From: Actinernus sp. WN-2022
Taxonomy: Eukaryota > Cnidaria > Anthozoa > Actiniaria > Actinernidae
Assembly: GCA_030867875.1 (NCBI GenBank)
Contig: JAOWCC010000299.1
Location: 496,001 to 560,000 of the forward strand
Reading direction: 5' to 3'
DNA: 64,000 bases
The notes under the pieces were generated by a model, which worked only from the letters and a program-made list of their open reading frames with translations, did not search any database and had not been told where the DNA came from. Positions within the stretch are counted from its first letter, which is position 1. Each line of letters opens with the position of its first letter. Shown one piece after another: positions 11,383 through 22,854 of the stretch. The translations under genes were made by a program, and so were the position numbers.

Positions 11383-12740
11383 AGTAATAATAATAATAAT
11401 AATAATAATATGTTTAGGAGCACTTAACGCAAGTCTCAGTGCTCTTACAATATGTATAAAATTGAAATAAAATAGATATAAAATAAATAAATTGTATAGT
11501 AGTGAAACTTGCTTTAAAGTGGCATTTTAATCCTTATCCAAACTACAACAAGGCTTTTTGTAAACAAGTTCAGCACATGGCATTTTATTTGCTTGTGTCA
11601 CTGCTTGCATTAAATGTTATTTCACACTAGCATTTCCCTCATCTTCAAAACTGACTGTATTTTTCATGCCTGTGTGTTTTGTGTTATAAGACAAAGAGTA
11701 CATGTGCATGTAAGTACATGCATTGAAATAAATGAAAATGTAAATATCGTAACAGTTAATGAATTGTCTTTGCAAAAGAAATGCAAGAGCTCGGTGGAAA
11801 AAAAGAACAGAAATACAAGCAAAAACAAATACGTTTGAATGGTTTCCTGTGGAAATAATGTATTCACACAGTGTGATTTTTTTAAAAAACTCCAGAGCCA
11901 GACAAAAACTAGCAGTAAGCTGGGTTGATGAAGAAACCCTTCCTTATATAAATGACTTTTATTGCTTTTAGAACTGGAGTTTCCGTTTTTTCATTTACAT
12001 TTCCAAGTTTTTTTTCATTTTCCCACCACAATATTGTGATCCTGCATCAGCTAAATTATTTTGATCAGGTTTTTCACAAGTTTGGGGTTTCAATCTATGG
12101 TACATGTATTATAGTAATAATTATCCATAACTAATATGTCTAAAATTGGAAATGGGGTGTTAAATTATTAAATTCAGTAAACTTGGCTGGGGATTATTAT
12201 TGCCTTTCGGCTTTTCTAGACCTGAAATATATAAGTGGCCAAACCAGGCATTTTATTAAGAATGCAAAATACAGGACTCAGACATGAAAGTACTGAGAAT
12301 GGATACAAGGGTACATAAGTTATCGAGTCAAAGGCCCAAAGGGTCCAAATACTCATGTGATCTGAGTACATGTACATGTTCCTCGGAAACATTTAGTTCA
12401 TGTTCTAAGATACAGTCAGGAGCATTTTGTGTCATCACAACTGTTAAACGGCTCTCTGGATACTAAGAAAGTGTAATACATGGCTAAAATACATGGCTCT
12501 CTGGAGGAGCATTGATTGTAAATGATGGGATACCATGTTTAAATATAGTGGATGATGATGAAACACCATTGTATCAGGGTCATTCCACAGTATTTTGAAA
12601 CCACACAACAGTTTTTTAAAAGTATTTAAATGTTCTGAAATTAGTTAAAATGTTAAAACTAAGAGTCTAAAGTTTACTTTGTGTGAGTTATTATGAAAAT
12701 GTCATGCCGCATTTATGCATAAATTATAAATTATGCTGGA
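11383..12740. other. Probable intronic DNA with (TAA)n at 11383-11410
   Basis: Shared with copy B up to about 12540. Includes a short (AAT)n run and only short unsupported reading frames. Between 12541 and 12740 the sequence is unique and AT-rich. Confidence 0.4.
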
Positions 12741-13460
12741 AATATGGTAAAAAGCTGTTGCGGAGAAGACAAATGCTTTTGTAAACCCCAAAATCGTTCA
12801 TTGGACTTCAAGTTAATTCTTATGATGTTCTATAAGAGAAATATCCTAAGAATTAGTATATCCAAGGTCAAAATGTCTTCTCTGCAACGTTTTGATCCCC
12901 TAGGTTTTCATTGCAAGAAGGTAAAAAGCCCTATAATGTTCAAACTTTCCAAAGTTATAATTTACAGCTTGTGTAATATTTCCCCATACAAAAGATATCA
13001 AGATGCCCACAGGTTTGTATGAAATTCATTTTTTTTGTTTTTGTTGTGGAGAAGACATTTTTGTTGCAGAGAAGACATCTATAATAGTAATACTTCAAAA
13101 AGCATTCTTCTATCTATCTAGATATAGCTTTTTCTACTTGTTTTCCAAATAAGTAAAGAATAGGCTTTCTAAAATAAATTTAGAGAATTGTATGACACCT
13201 CTATAGCATCTGGAGGCCTGGAACTAGTAGCGAGTAGACTGTTGCATTGTGGGTATTTTATCTAGTCAGCCATCTTTGATGAGCTTGTCTACTGTGATCA
13301 GACTTAATTTACTGAGATAGCCATGTCAAGCAGCACTGAGAGGAGTAGAAAAAATATCTTTTAGCCAGCTTCTTAAAGTGGCTTAACATCAAATACCTGA
13401 GTTTTGTTGTTATTTCACATTAGAAACTTGTTGTCTTCTCTGCAACATCTTCTCCACAAC
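12741..13460. repeat. Cluster of GTTGCGGAGAAGACA-type words, both orientations
   Basis: GTTG(C/T)(G/A)GAGAAGACA occurs forward at about 12756, 13043 and 13061, and reverse-complemented (TGTCTTCTCTGCAAC or TCTTCTCCACAAC) at about 12870, 13427 and 13446. The pair at 13043/13061 faces the pair at 13427/13446 across ~400 bp, as inverted subterminal repeats of a mobile element might. No coding content seen. Confidence 0.5.
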
Positions 13461-13640
13461 AGGACCAAAACAAATCATTACCATATACTTGAATCAAAGA
13501 GGCATTTGAGATGCCACATAAATTCAGAGGAATTTGAACTTGATTTTATAGGGAAAAATGCAGGTGTTTTCTTAGTTTTCTATGCAACAGCCAAATATTT
13601 GATGCATGTGTCTGTCCATAAACGTGCATGGTAAACTTGT

Positions 13641-14398
13641 TAGTTCAAAAGCACACAAGTATGTAGAATCTAGACAAATATCACAAGCTATCAACAAAAT
13701 GATACAGCAATGAAGCTTGCGTGGTTGAATGTAAAAGTTCCCTACGTTTTTGTTTTTATTTCGCGCCCTTAAAATGATTCAATGCTCTTCAAATTTACAG
13801 GGCCAGGGTAGTACATGTTGAATTTCAGGTGAAAAGATCTAAAAAAATATTTATCGACTAGTTTTCGAATTACAGCTTTCTTAGCAAATACGTTACTATT
13901 TTGAGTAAAATGAGCATATTTATGATTCCATAAACCGAAATCGAATAAAGCAAATGGAATGAAATTTTCCTGGGAAGTAGTTCTATGCCACAGGTATGAA
14001 TTATGCTAAAAACATCGCTTGAATCGGTCCGGAAAACACAGTTCTCGACGACTAAACAGGAAGTAAGGCGAATTGTTAATTATTTTAACGAAAATATTCA
14101 ACCAATTTTTTTTCGAAAACGGTCTCATACAATTTTTTAAACTTTGCAGTCTTGAAGGCCTACATTTAGACTACAAGGGACACTAGCTCGTTTTAAAAGT
14201 TTAGGTCTAGATTTCAAGAAGATTGATGATATGAAAAATGCATGACGTCAATGCTGTGTTGCTATGGTAACACCGATGTCAAACAAACCTACATTTTTGG
14301 AAAGTTTATTCTATTTCTAGTAAATGGGTGAAGTGGCCAGCCCGACCGAGCTCTGACAGTTTAGTTTCAGCCATTCAAAGTGAGTATGGTGCGTCCCT
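13641..14398 (+). repeat. Dispersed repeat family F, copy 1
   Basis: About 750 bp that recurs in reverse at 43190-43905, forward at 43915-44335, and as a diverged piece at 55860-56340. Landmarks: AACAAAATGATACAGCAATG at the left, TATCGACTAGTTTTCGAATT in the middle, GCTATGGTAACACCGATGTC and GTGCGTCCCTGA at the right. No long frame or RT/transposase motif was seen, so it is non-autonomous or a non-coding part of a larger TE. Confidence 0.7.
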
Positions 14399-14796
14399 GA
14401 AAAATCGTAGTGCACTCATGAACTGACTGATCCATGCTTTTCCAAATAGAAAGTACATTATAGAAAAAAATTGTTCTTCGCTTCCTAGTTAGAACGAGTA
14501 TTGTACTTACATGAAAACCTAAACGGGTCTAATTTGGTTACAAGGTAGTCTGGAGCTAATCCATCACGTATTTTCTTAAGAAGGGAGAGCCGGCTAGCAA
14601 TACAAAGTGTATTAATGGGATACCAATTAAGTTGTTGAAAAGTTCCACATGTACGTGGGGTTGTATGTCTGACACTTTACAAATGTATGGGCTGGTCCAA
14701 GAAATACTTCTCTGCGCAGACAGCATAAGACAGAGTGTAGAACTCTAGTCCTATATTACCGTTTTCTTGTCCCAACTATCGTCAGCATTAAAGGTG
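14399..14796. other. Upstream (probable intron) of the zinc-finger exon
   Basis: No coding segment seen. It ends in the T-rich tract of the splice acceptor at 14797-14808. Confidence 0.4.
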
Positions 14797-14808
14797 TTTT
14801 TTTTCTAG
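14797..14808 (+). promoter_or_regulatory. 3' splice acceptor of the zinc-finger exon
   Basis: Eight T then CTAG (ends 14808). The zinc-finger frame is open from 14809 onward but is stopped by the TAG of this very acceptor, the pattern expected of an exon boundary. Confidence 0.6.
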
Positions 14809-16713
14809 GACACCGAGAGTAACAGTTCCAAAACTGACGCACGTGATCCATCACTTCACCAACACAATGGACAAGGGATTGTACGCAGTATAGGTACGCA
14901 GACAGCAGATACAACAGCTCTTGAAGATGTCGCTGGTATGAATACCACAAGCATTGGCAGCCAAACGGGTGTCCCTAAGACATACAACAGCACTAGTGGA
15001 ACAGAAACTGATATCAATGGTGTATCTGGTAGTAGAAGGCTACGAGCATTGTTTAATTGTGCACTGTCTGTCTGCAGTGCAGAGAAGGTATGCCATATTG
15101 TATCAGTTAAGGTACGTTCAGTGGCACAAACGAAAGGGGAATGCGGTAGCTCCTGTGATATTTGCGAAGTTCATCAAATGGAAATGCAGACTAATCAACT
15201 GGACAAACCAAAAAATGAAGAAGTGAATACGTCATCCTTACAACAAAATGTTTCCCAAAAACAACGTCTCATCTCGCACAAAGCAACTGGAAATGTGGAT
15301 CAAGAAGATTCCGAAAAAAACGTGAGAAAAAGTCTCATAGAGGAGCAACACATAGATCTTCAAAAAGAAATAGCAATGAAAGTGCCTAAAATCTCTCCGT
15401 GTGATTTTAATTATGACGAACCGGAATCCAATAATGTCAATGAACCTGAGCTAAATAACGAATTACTTGATGACCACCATGATACTGATGAGTTAGAAAT
15501 CCTTCCTGCGGGAAAGAACAAGTATGGAAAAGATCTAATTGAAAGGAATCGACCGGAAGTCGTAGTTCCCCGTTGTCTTGATGATGAATTAGAAACTCAT
15601 TTAAGTGAAAGATTTGATAACAGAGGTCGACAAAGTGAAAGTTCAGGTGGAACAGCTATATGTAATTCCATCCGGACAGAATCATTAAACGAGATGTCGG
15701 CTGAATGGGAAGGCATTCCTGAATACCTCGACAATAATTTAACTATGGGACAGGTACATGCATGCCATGATCTTGAAGTAAAAGACAAAAGTATAGATAA
15801 TTTAACAGCGGAAAATATTTTTACTCATGAGTCGCATCAGAACCCTGCAGAGGAGGTTAGCTTAGAACGTGAAAAATGCGAAAAGCTGAACAATGATAGT
15901 AACAGGCAAGACATGCTTAGCTCAGTCACATATCCTATAAATGGTGTTGATCATGTTGAAGATGAAATACTTAGTTCACCTTGTTCTTCTGGCATTATCC
16001 AAAACCAAGAACAACCCATTTTTACAGGCCGAGGGCGTTTTAGCTGTACACAGTGTGAAAGAGCCTTCAACTGTCGCAGTGCTTTAGTTGTCCATCTTCG
16101 AGTTCACACAGGGGAAAGGCCACACAAGTGTACGCAGTGTGACAAGGCATTTAAAACACGAAGCAATCTTGCTCGACATATTCCAATTCACAGAAGAGAA
16201 AGGCCTTACAAGTGTACCCAGTGTGACAAGGCATTTAAAACACGAAACACTCTTGCTCATCATCTTTCAATTCACAGAAGAGAAACGCCTTACAGGTGTA
16301 TCCAGTGTGGTAAAGAATTCAAAACAGCAGGTGAACTTAAGTCACATCTTCTAGTTCACACAGGGGAAAGGCGACACAAGTGTACGCAGTGTGACAAAGC
16401 ATTTAAAACACGAAGCACTCTTGCTCGACATCTTCCAATTCACAGAACAGAAAGGCCTTACAAGTGTACCCAGTGTGACAAGGCATTTAAAACACGAAGA
16501 AATCTTGCTCGACATCTTCCAATTCACAGTAGAGAAAGGCCTTACAAGTGTACCAAGTGTGACAAGGCATTTAAAACACGAAACACTCTTGCTCATCATC
16601 GTCCAATTCACAGAAGAGAAAGGCCTTACAAGTGTACCCAGTGTGACAAGGCATTTAAACGTAAATCTTGTCTTTCCTCCCATCTTCTAATTCACAAAGG
16701 GAAAAGGCTGTAA
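14809..16713 (+). CDS. C2H2 zinc-finger protein, last exon, 8 fingers
   Basis: The frame is open from the splice acceptor at 14808 to TAA at 16711-16713 (634 codons). An ATG at 14938 would give 591 residues, but the 43 codons before it are open and similar in style (S-I-G-T-Q-T before it, S-I-G-S-Q-T after it), so I take the ATG as internal and the start codon as lying in an unseen upstream exon. Counting from that ATG, residues 1-360 are acidic, polar and low in complexity with no known domain. Residues ~368-587 are eight consecutive C2H2 fingers (C-x2-C-x12-H-x3-H), probably nuclear and DNA-binding. Fingers 2, 3, 5, 6 and 7 are near-identical (C-T-Q-C-D-K-A-F-K-T-R); predicted contact residues vary little (T at -1, N/T at 3, R/H at 6). 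Linkers are mostly R-R-E-R-P in place of T-G-E-K-P. Partner and DNA target are unknown. Confidence 0.85.
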   Translation, partial: DTESNSSKTDARDPSLHQHNGQGIVRSIGTQTADTTALEDVAGMNTTSIGSQTGVPKTYNSTSGTETDINGVSGSRRLRALFNCALSVCSAEKVCHIVSVKVRSVAQTKGECGSSCDICEVHQMEMQTNQLDKPKNEEVNTSSLQQNVSQKQRLISHKATGNVDQEDSEKNVRKSLIEEQHIDLQKEIAMKVPKISPCDFNYDEPESNNVNEPELNNELLDDHHDTDELEILPAGKNKYGKDLIERNRPEVVVPRCLDDELETHLSERFDNRGRQSESSGGTAICNSIRTESLNEMSAEWEGIPEYLDNNLTMGQVHACHDLEVKDKSIDNLTAENIFTHESHQNPAEEVSLEREKCEKLNNDSNRQDMLSSVTYPINGVDHVEDEILSSPCSSGIIQNQEQPIFTGRGRFSCTQCERAFNCRSALVVHLRVHTGERPHKCTQCDKAFKTRSNLARHIPIHRRERPYKCTQCDKAFKTRNTLAHHLSIHRRETPYRCIQCGKEFKTAGELKSHLLVHTGERRHKCTQCDKAFKTRSTLARHLPIHRTERPYKCTQCDKAFKTRRNLARHLPIHSRERPYKCTKCDKAFKTRNTLAHHRPIHRRERPYKCTQCDKAFKRKSCLSSHLLIHKGKRL

Positions 16714-16795
16714 AAGGGTATGAAATATTTCAAAGCATGCATTTAAATCAGCGGGAAGCAATGTTACTGCACATCTTCGGACTCATAAAGGGAGT
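16714..16795 (+). pseudogene. Dead ninth zinc finger after the stop codon
   Basis: Directly after the stop, DNA equivalent to window positions 1-82 continues. Its second half still reads A-F-K-S-A-G-S-N, then H-L-R-T-H, the back half of a finger. A 4-bp insertion (GCATGC region, about 16734-16740) and the TAA at 16711 put it out of use. In the paralogue at the window start the same finger is in frame and ends the protein. Confidence 0.7.
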
Positions 16796-16984
16796 AGTGT
16801 ATACACTCAGCTAGAGTGAAAGAATATTTCATATTCGGTGTGGTCTGGGACCAAGAGAGAGAAAGGCCATCAAGTGTTCACTCTATGACAAAGCCGGATT
16901 TTAAAAGTGAAAGTCGTCTAAAGCGTGGTTCTAGCGACCTAAGCAGATGCAATCAAGGGAGCACGACAGGCTTTGAAATTTAAT

Positions 16985-18821
16985 TTCAGAAAGCTCCACG
17001 AGAGTTGAATCTCAGAAGCCGTAATTTTGTGATTGCCACAAAATGAATCACATCAAATATCGATTAGCTAGCTAAGACCTCTGTGCAGTCTCGTCGTTAT
17101 GGAAGCTAAATATGTGCGAATGAATTAACTTCGCTTCAATAAATGAGTCTTGTAGAGCTAATTTAACCGCACGCGCGTGAACGATATTTCTAGCGTAAAC
17201 CAGCCGTGGTTGTCTTGTGATTCCAGTGCTTATTTTTCGCAATGGTGAGGTTTTCTCGTTGAACGCAAGAACAATCTCATTTCATCAATTATTAGGAAGC
17301 GTTATTTGCCTGGCTTCTTGTTGCATTAAATTACCGTTAATAGGGCTTATCGTTGTTATTTCTCGATTCTTTCAACCAATGAAGCTTATAGTGTAGTGGA
17401 TAGGACAGACGACGGGTAATGAAGACGTTCCACAGGACACAGTCCGTTTTTTTTTCATATTCTCATAAAATATTTACTTCCAACGTAGTACTAAAAAAGT
17501 GTGAGGGGAATATGCTGCCTTTGTTGGAACTGGGCAGGAGTTTCGAGATATAGTCCGCCGTAATGAAAAAAGAAAACCGACCCATGTGAAAAACAAGGGA
17601 TCAATCACGGTTTTTGGGAAACCCCCACCCCTCCCCACACTTCACCCTACATTTCCAAGGGAGGGGTGGGTGAGTAGTTTCCCAGAACCCGGGATTGAGC
17701 CGAAACAAGTAAAGGTTATCAGCCTTCCGCTCGGGGATATGGGAGTTATTCACCTTGGACGGGACCCTCGGTGAATGAATCCCATACCCCCTCGCTTCAG
17801 GCCAATCACCTTACATGGTCTGGTCACGTGATGCGATTCCACCACTCACGCAGAGGAGAATATATTTGTTGGTTTGTACAAAATGGTGACCATGATCTAT
17901 TGAATGGCAATTCATTATTAGAGGCGATATATGGCACCTGTACAAGGGAAATTTACCTACCGTAAAACAACAAAACCAAACAGGAGAACCATTTTACTGC
18001 GAATTATAAGAACATGAAATATATTGTCTACCAAACTCATTTGTTGCCTGTAGTTATGACATCTTTAAAGGAAACTGATTAACCTATACAAAAGGTTTGC
18101 TACTCAAATAAGCAATCACATAAGTGTGTTCCTCAATAAAGCGACACTGCGATAAGAGCTTAAATTTGGCACGAAGGATGACTAGTTTGGTAAAATCATG
18201 TTGGGTCTATAATACTGACATGCTTGTTCAAGTTAATGTTTAATAAAAAAAACTCAGTTATCGTTGTTGTTGTTTTATAACGCGGGAAGTAATATATGTG
18301 TTGCACATGGGGATCCAAACACCGAGAACAGATGAAAGCACGAGGCCGCTTCGGCCTTCACCTTTCTCTTTCATTTTTCTTCTTCAAACTCTACCGTAAC
18401 GTAAACGCGCTTCGTATACCTATGACAAGGAGCCATTTGGTATCTATTTTGTATTCTAGGTAATCCATGCTGTTTATGCTTACTCAAAGGGGGGAGAGAG
18501 ATCGTAATTTTTTGTGCTTAAACTGAGGGAGGGTCATAGTATTTTATTATGAGAAAAAGGGGAGGGTCACAACATTTAGACACGGAACGCTGCAAGCCTA
18601 ATAGCCGTTCCCCATTACTAAATAATGACAGGTCCCTACGTTAATTTAGTCTCGACGATCTTCCCTAGATATTTACTGTACAACTACTGTAATCAGGGCT
18701 ACGTATACAACTAGAACCAATCATGCACATTGCAGAACGAAAACAAAGCATTGAAACGTACGGTTATTTCATCCAATCAGTGTTGAGTACAAGCGAAGTC
18801 CATAAGTGGTTTACAGTACTG
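16985..18821. other. Shared duplication DNA, non-coding (copy B)
   Basis: Counterpart of 2718-4633. Includes the weak tRNA-like piece near 17392. No coding segment supported. Confidence 0.5.
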
Positions 18822-20060
18822 TTCAGTCCATAACCTTTGCAGGTTTCCAATCCCCTTCCTGCTTCATTTGGACCGTCTCACCCGTCTTCAGAGGAAACAA
18901 CATGACAGCTGATTTGTCGTCGGACGCCTTTTGGATTCTCTGCTTTTTCCTGAGCCGTCGCGTTTGCGTCTCCTGGTGGCTAGGACTCTCCCGAAGCAGG
19001 TAGTTCGTAGTGCAGGGAAGAAGTGCGCGCAGACGTCTACCCATGGATAACTGTAGGAGATTTGTGATTATCCACTCGTGTGTTGCGCTACTCAACAATG
19101 GCAAGATTGGGATCGTTGCCATCACGCTTGGCTTTTTCGAGCGTTCTTTTGGCTGGCTGTGCGTTTTTTTTACGAGGCCGTTAGACTGCGAGTACTCAGT
19201 GGGACTCACTGTTACGAACTTGAAATTCCAATCCGCAGCAAACCTTGCAAATCCACCGGAATTGTATTGTGGCCCATTGTCCGACTTGACTATTTCCGCT
19301 ATCCCGTGTCTCGAAAAGATCGGTTTAATTTTCTTGACTACGCATTCTGTAGTTGTACAGCGTAGAGAATTGATCTCCCAATAGTGGCCTCGAAGTTGGC
19401 TTCTTTCGATGACTAGGTGTCCTTCGTGTATCTTCTTCAGGACCTCTTCTGAGTGCTTGAGGCACTACGATTGCCTCGCCTTTATAAAGCCGTCGATAAC
19501 GGTGAGTTCGTCTTTGCTGGACCAGTATTCATGAATCTAAACTGGGACACTATGGTTCGGTCAGCCTGTGTAGCCTTTTATCATCGTTGTGTCACTTGAT
19601 ATCTCTGGTTGAAGTTCTGCTATCTTCTGGTCACTAATGCTGTGACTGAATGACGCATTTCACTAGCTCTTCATCCTCCGTGTCATTTGTTGGGAGGTGT
19701 GCTCTTGAGAGCCAGTCTGCAGTGTAGAGCTACTTTCCCGGTTTGTAATTGATATCTATGTCGTACCTCTTTAGACGAGCTATTCGGCTATTTAGCTCCC
19801 ATTAATCCAACATGCTTAAACTTAAACGAAGCAGCAATGGTTTGTGGTCCGCCTCGACCGCTACCTGCTTGACATAAACGTACTGGTAGAAACATTCAAA
19901 GCCAAACACTACAGCTAGCGTTTCGATATACGCGTACCTGCAATCAGCTTCAGGGTGATCCATCCTTTCAGTTACACTGCATTCAGTAAGACCTGACTTA
20001 CACGCGTTTACCTGCAACTGAGAACACTCAAGCAGCGGTTCAAGCAGTGATGGAGATACT
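18822..20060 (-). pseudogene. Minus-strand gypsy pol: RNase H to integrase
   Basis: Read on the minus strand from 20060: a gypsy RNase H (V-N-A-C-K-S-G-L, then I-E-T-L-A-V-V-F-G and Y-Q-Y-V-Y, V-E-A-D-H-K-P-L). Integrase pieces follow, then the late core (Y-S-Q-S-N-G-L-V-K-K, L-S-M-G-R-R-L-R-A-L-L) and a C-terminal Q-E-G-D-W-K-P-A-K. Frames change several times between these blocks. The reverse transcriptase of the same element lies at 23530-24015, separated by a plus-strand gypsy element. Pol is a replication polyprotein; this copy is broken. Confidence 0.8.
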
Positions 20061-20072
20061 CACAACGATTAC

Positions 20073-21272
20073 GTGACTGTAATAGTCGTTACCATAACAA
20101 CGGAGCAGATAGTAAACAGTGTTGACTTGTACCCCAATAAACTCTACACGTCGGTCAAAATAAATGATGAACGCACCATCAACATGAAGGTCGACACCGG
20201 TGCGGATGACCTACAAGTTTTAGGTCTGTCACTAGACATAAAACCTTGTAATGCGGTCTTAAAAGGATATGGAGGGCACCCGATCACCAACCTGGGAACG
20301 ACAATTCTTAAAGTCACCTACAAACGAAAATCAACCTCAACCAGATTCATAATTGTCGACGCACCAGAACAGCCATCAATGACTGGCTGCCAGCAAGCTC
20401 AAGAACTGGGCTTAATAACCGTTAACATCCGGGAAGCCACGAGAGACCCGACACAGTCCGACAAGATAAAAGAAGCCGCCCAAGAAGGACGCTTGTCGAA
20501 AGAAAGTGTGCTAGAAGAGTACGGAGACTGCTTCGACAAAATAGGAAGGTTTCCAGGGAACAAATACCATATCAACCTCACAGACAACGCCACACCCGTT
20601 GTCCACCCACCATGCACAGTCCCCGTGCACATCTACTACATACTACCATCGCTTTACGGAAAGAAGTTCTTCTCCGTCGTCGACACCAAGAAAGGGTATT
20701 GGAACGTTGAGCTGGATCACCAATCAAGTATGCTATGCACCTTCAATACGCCTTTCGGTCGATACCGCTTTAAACACTTGCCTTTTGGAGTGATCATCTC
20801 CCAGGACGTCTTTCAACGCAAGCTAGACGACGTCTACAGAAGTATTCCCAATGTCACAGGAATAGCGGATGATATAATAATCTCCGGTTCTACAGAACAA
20901 GAACACGACCAGGCGTTCGCCAGTATGTTCGAAGCCAGCCGGGCCAACAATGTTAGCTTGAACTCAGAGAAACTACAGTTCAAACAACAACGAGTAAGCT
21001 TCTATGGCCACACCCTAACAACCTTTTTTATATCGGTTTTATTTATGATATCCTGCTGGAAGGCATCCTTCCAGCCACCGACGAGCTGGAGGCAATCAAG
21101 AACATCTCAGCACCCACCAACGCCAAGGAGCTTCTCTCGCTACTTAATTGGAATGGTAACATACCTCAACCGATTCTCGTCAATAATCGCAGCACTTACA
21201 GCCCCCCTGCGCGAGCTAACGAGGAAGAGCGCACACTTCAAATTAAGGAGGAACTCTGTACAGCGCAAGTGA
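20073..21272 (+). pseudogene. Gypsy protease and reverse transcriptase remnant
   Basis: 399 residues open. The aspartic protease site V-D-T-G-A is at residues ~41-45. RT begins near residue 200: F-S-V-V-D-T-K-K-G-Y-W (first catalytic Asp), N-T-P-F-G-R-Y-R-F, L-P-F-G-V, then I-A-D-D-I (catalytic Asp pair, usually Y/V-D-D). The RT fingers region between C-T-V-P and K-K-F-F-S-V is missing (roughly 65-75 residues compared with the family), so the enzyme could not work. The last ~70 residues are out of phase with the family connection domain. Confidence 0.8.
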
Positions 21273-21850
21273 TGTCATACTATGATCCGGATCCTTCAAC
21301 TACGACCATCCTTCAGTGTGACGCTAGCCAGAAAGGGCTAGGTGCTTGGTTACGACAAGTGGATCCCAACGGTGAAGAACGAATCGTCGCCATGGCTTCC
21401 AGATCCCTCACTACTACCGAGTCACGATACTCCAACATAGAGAGAGAATGCCTAGCAGTCATGTACGGGCTGGAGAAGTTCGAGTACTACCTACTGGGTA
21501 GACACGCTCTCGTCGAGACTGACCACTCCCCATTGGAACAAATCTTCAAAAAGAACATCGCTGAAGCACCAGCAAGATTGCAGAGGCTGCTTTTACGATG
21601 CCTCAAGTTGGACATCGAAGTCAAATACAAACGCGGAGAATCGATACCTGTTGCAGATGGACTATCTCTTATCTGCATCACCAAGAGCTCTAACGATAGA
21701 GCCAGTCTGGAATACAACGTGCACTTCCTTACAGAGAAGACCTGTCCCATAGACATGGAACGAGCAAGAGAAGCAGCCCAGAAAGACCCAACCATGAACC
21801 TATTGAAAAACACCATCTACTCTGGCTGGCCAACCTACAGGCAACAGTGA
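21269..21850 (+). pseudogene. Gypsy RNase H remnant
   Basis: 193 residues in the next frame. Shows I-L-Q-C-D-A-S-Q-K-G-L-G-A (first catalytic Asp), S-R-S-L-T, Y-S-N-I-E-R-E-C-L-A (catalytic Glu) and V-E-T-D-H-S-P-L (third Asp). The RNase H motifs are intact, but the frame is cut off from RT and integrase. Confidence 0.8.
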
Positions 21851-22854
21851 CCCCCGGAACTGTTGCCTGCTGGAACTACAGATGCGACCTAGTCTTGGAG
21901 GATGGCATCATACTGAAGTGCGACCGGGTAATTGTGCCCGAGTCTCTCCGGGAGGCAGTATTAGAAACCATACACACAGGCCACCAAGGCGAAACCAAGT
22001 GCTTGCTCCTGTCGAGGCAATCAGTTTTCTGGCCAGGAATGGCCAGCGACATACGCAAGATGGTAAAGGACTGCGTCGTGTGCAACAAACATCAACCAGC
22101 ACAGCCGAAGCTGCCAGCCATGCAACCCAATTTGCCAACCCGGCCATGGCAAAAACTTGGAACAGACATATTTGAATATAACGGGTCAAAGTACCTGATG
22201 ATCGTTGATTACTACTCCAGATTTCCAGTAGTCCGACTCCTGAGCGATATGACGGCAACGACAATATCCAGCCACTTCACCAGCGTGTTTGCTGAATACG
22301 GCTTACCAACTGCAATACTTGCTGACTTCGGCAGTCAATACGTCAGCGAGCATTTTCGACTGAAGTGTGAGCAAAGTGGCATAACGCTGATGTTCAGCTC
22401 ACCCTATCACCATCAAGCTAACAGCTTGGCAGAGAGGAGTGTCGGTGTATGCAAACGGCTGTGGTCTAAAGCTCAAGAGACCAAGCAATGCCCATACACA
22501 GCACTGTGGATGTATCGGATCACCCCCATAGATGACAACTTACCTTCACCGTATGAGCTGATGTTTGGACGTCAACCGAGATCATTACTACCTAGCAGTA
22601 ACAAGGCGCTCCAGTCAAAGCACCCAGCGACAGAAGCACACCAGCAATCCAACCAGCACAGGCAAGTCATACAAGCCGAGTCATATGATAAACGAGCTGG
22701 TAGAGAGAAAGAAGCATTAATGGCCTCACAGAAGGTTTACGTGTGGAATCAAGAAAATCTGGGAACCAGGAAAAGTGTTCAGTCGCCCGAATGCCATTCG
22801 GGAACCCAGAACTTATGTCGTAGAGATGAACAACAGGCTCTACAGAAGAACTAG
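21847..22854 (+). pseudogene. Gypsy integrase remnant
   Basis: 335 residues. Zinc-binding H-H-C-C domain (H-T-G-H...C-V-V-C), then the DDE core: L-G-T-D-I-F, L-A-D-F-G-S-Q-Y and S-L-A-E-R-S-V supply D, D and E. The block F-G-R-Q-P-R-S-L-L follows. Phe stands where Asn is usual after the second Asp. It is the best preserved part of the element, yet isolated by frameshifts from RT. After 22860 there is ~520 bp of non-coding 3' region. Confidence 0.8.

Larger units (their letters stand above)
1..12540. repeat. Segmental duplication, copy A
   Basis: Collinear with copy B at 16714-29277. Matching blocks seen by eye: 1-243 with 16714-16945; 2706-4633 with 16975-18829; 5109-5531 with 18830-19276; 5532-5630 with 24648-24752; 8552-12540 with 24806-29277. 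Order and strand are the same. Private to A are 245-2705, 4634-5108 and 5640-8551. The block starts inside the end of a zinc-finger gene and stops at about 12540, just after the shared phrase CTCTCTGGAGGAGCATTG. Identity is high enough to align by eye but with many small indels, so the event is not very recent. The left end lies outside the window. Confidence 0.85.

Noticed and set aside
21847..22854. Integrase frame as a domesticated host gene
   Set aside because: The DDE residues are kept, but it sits in order after gypsy RT and RNase H with frameshifts and before a PPT/LTR, so it is simply part of a dead element.
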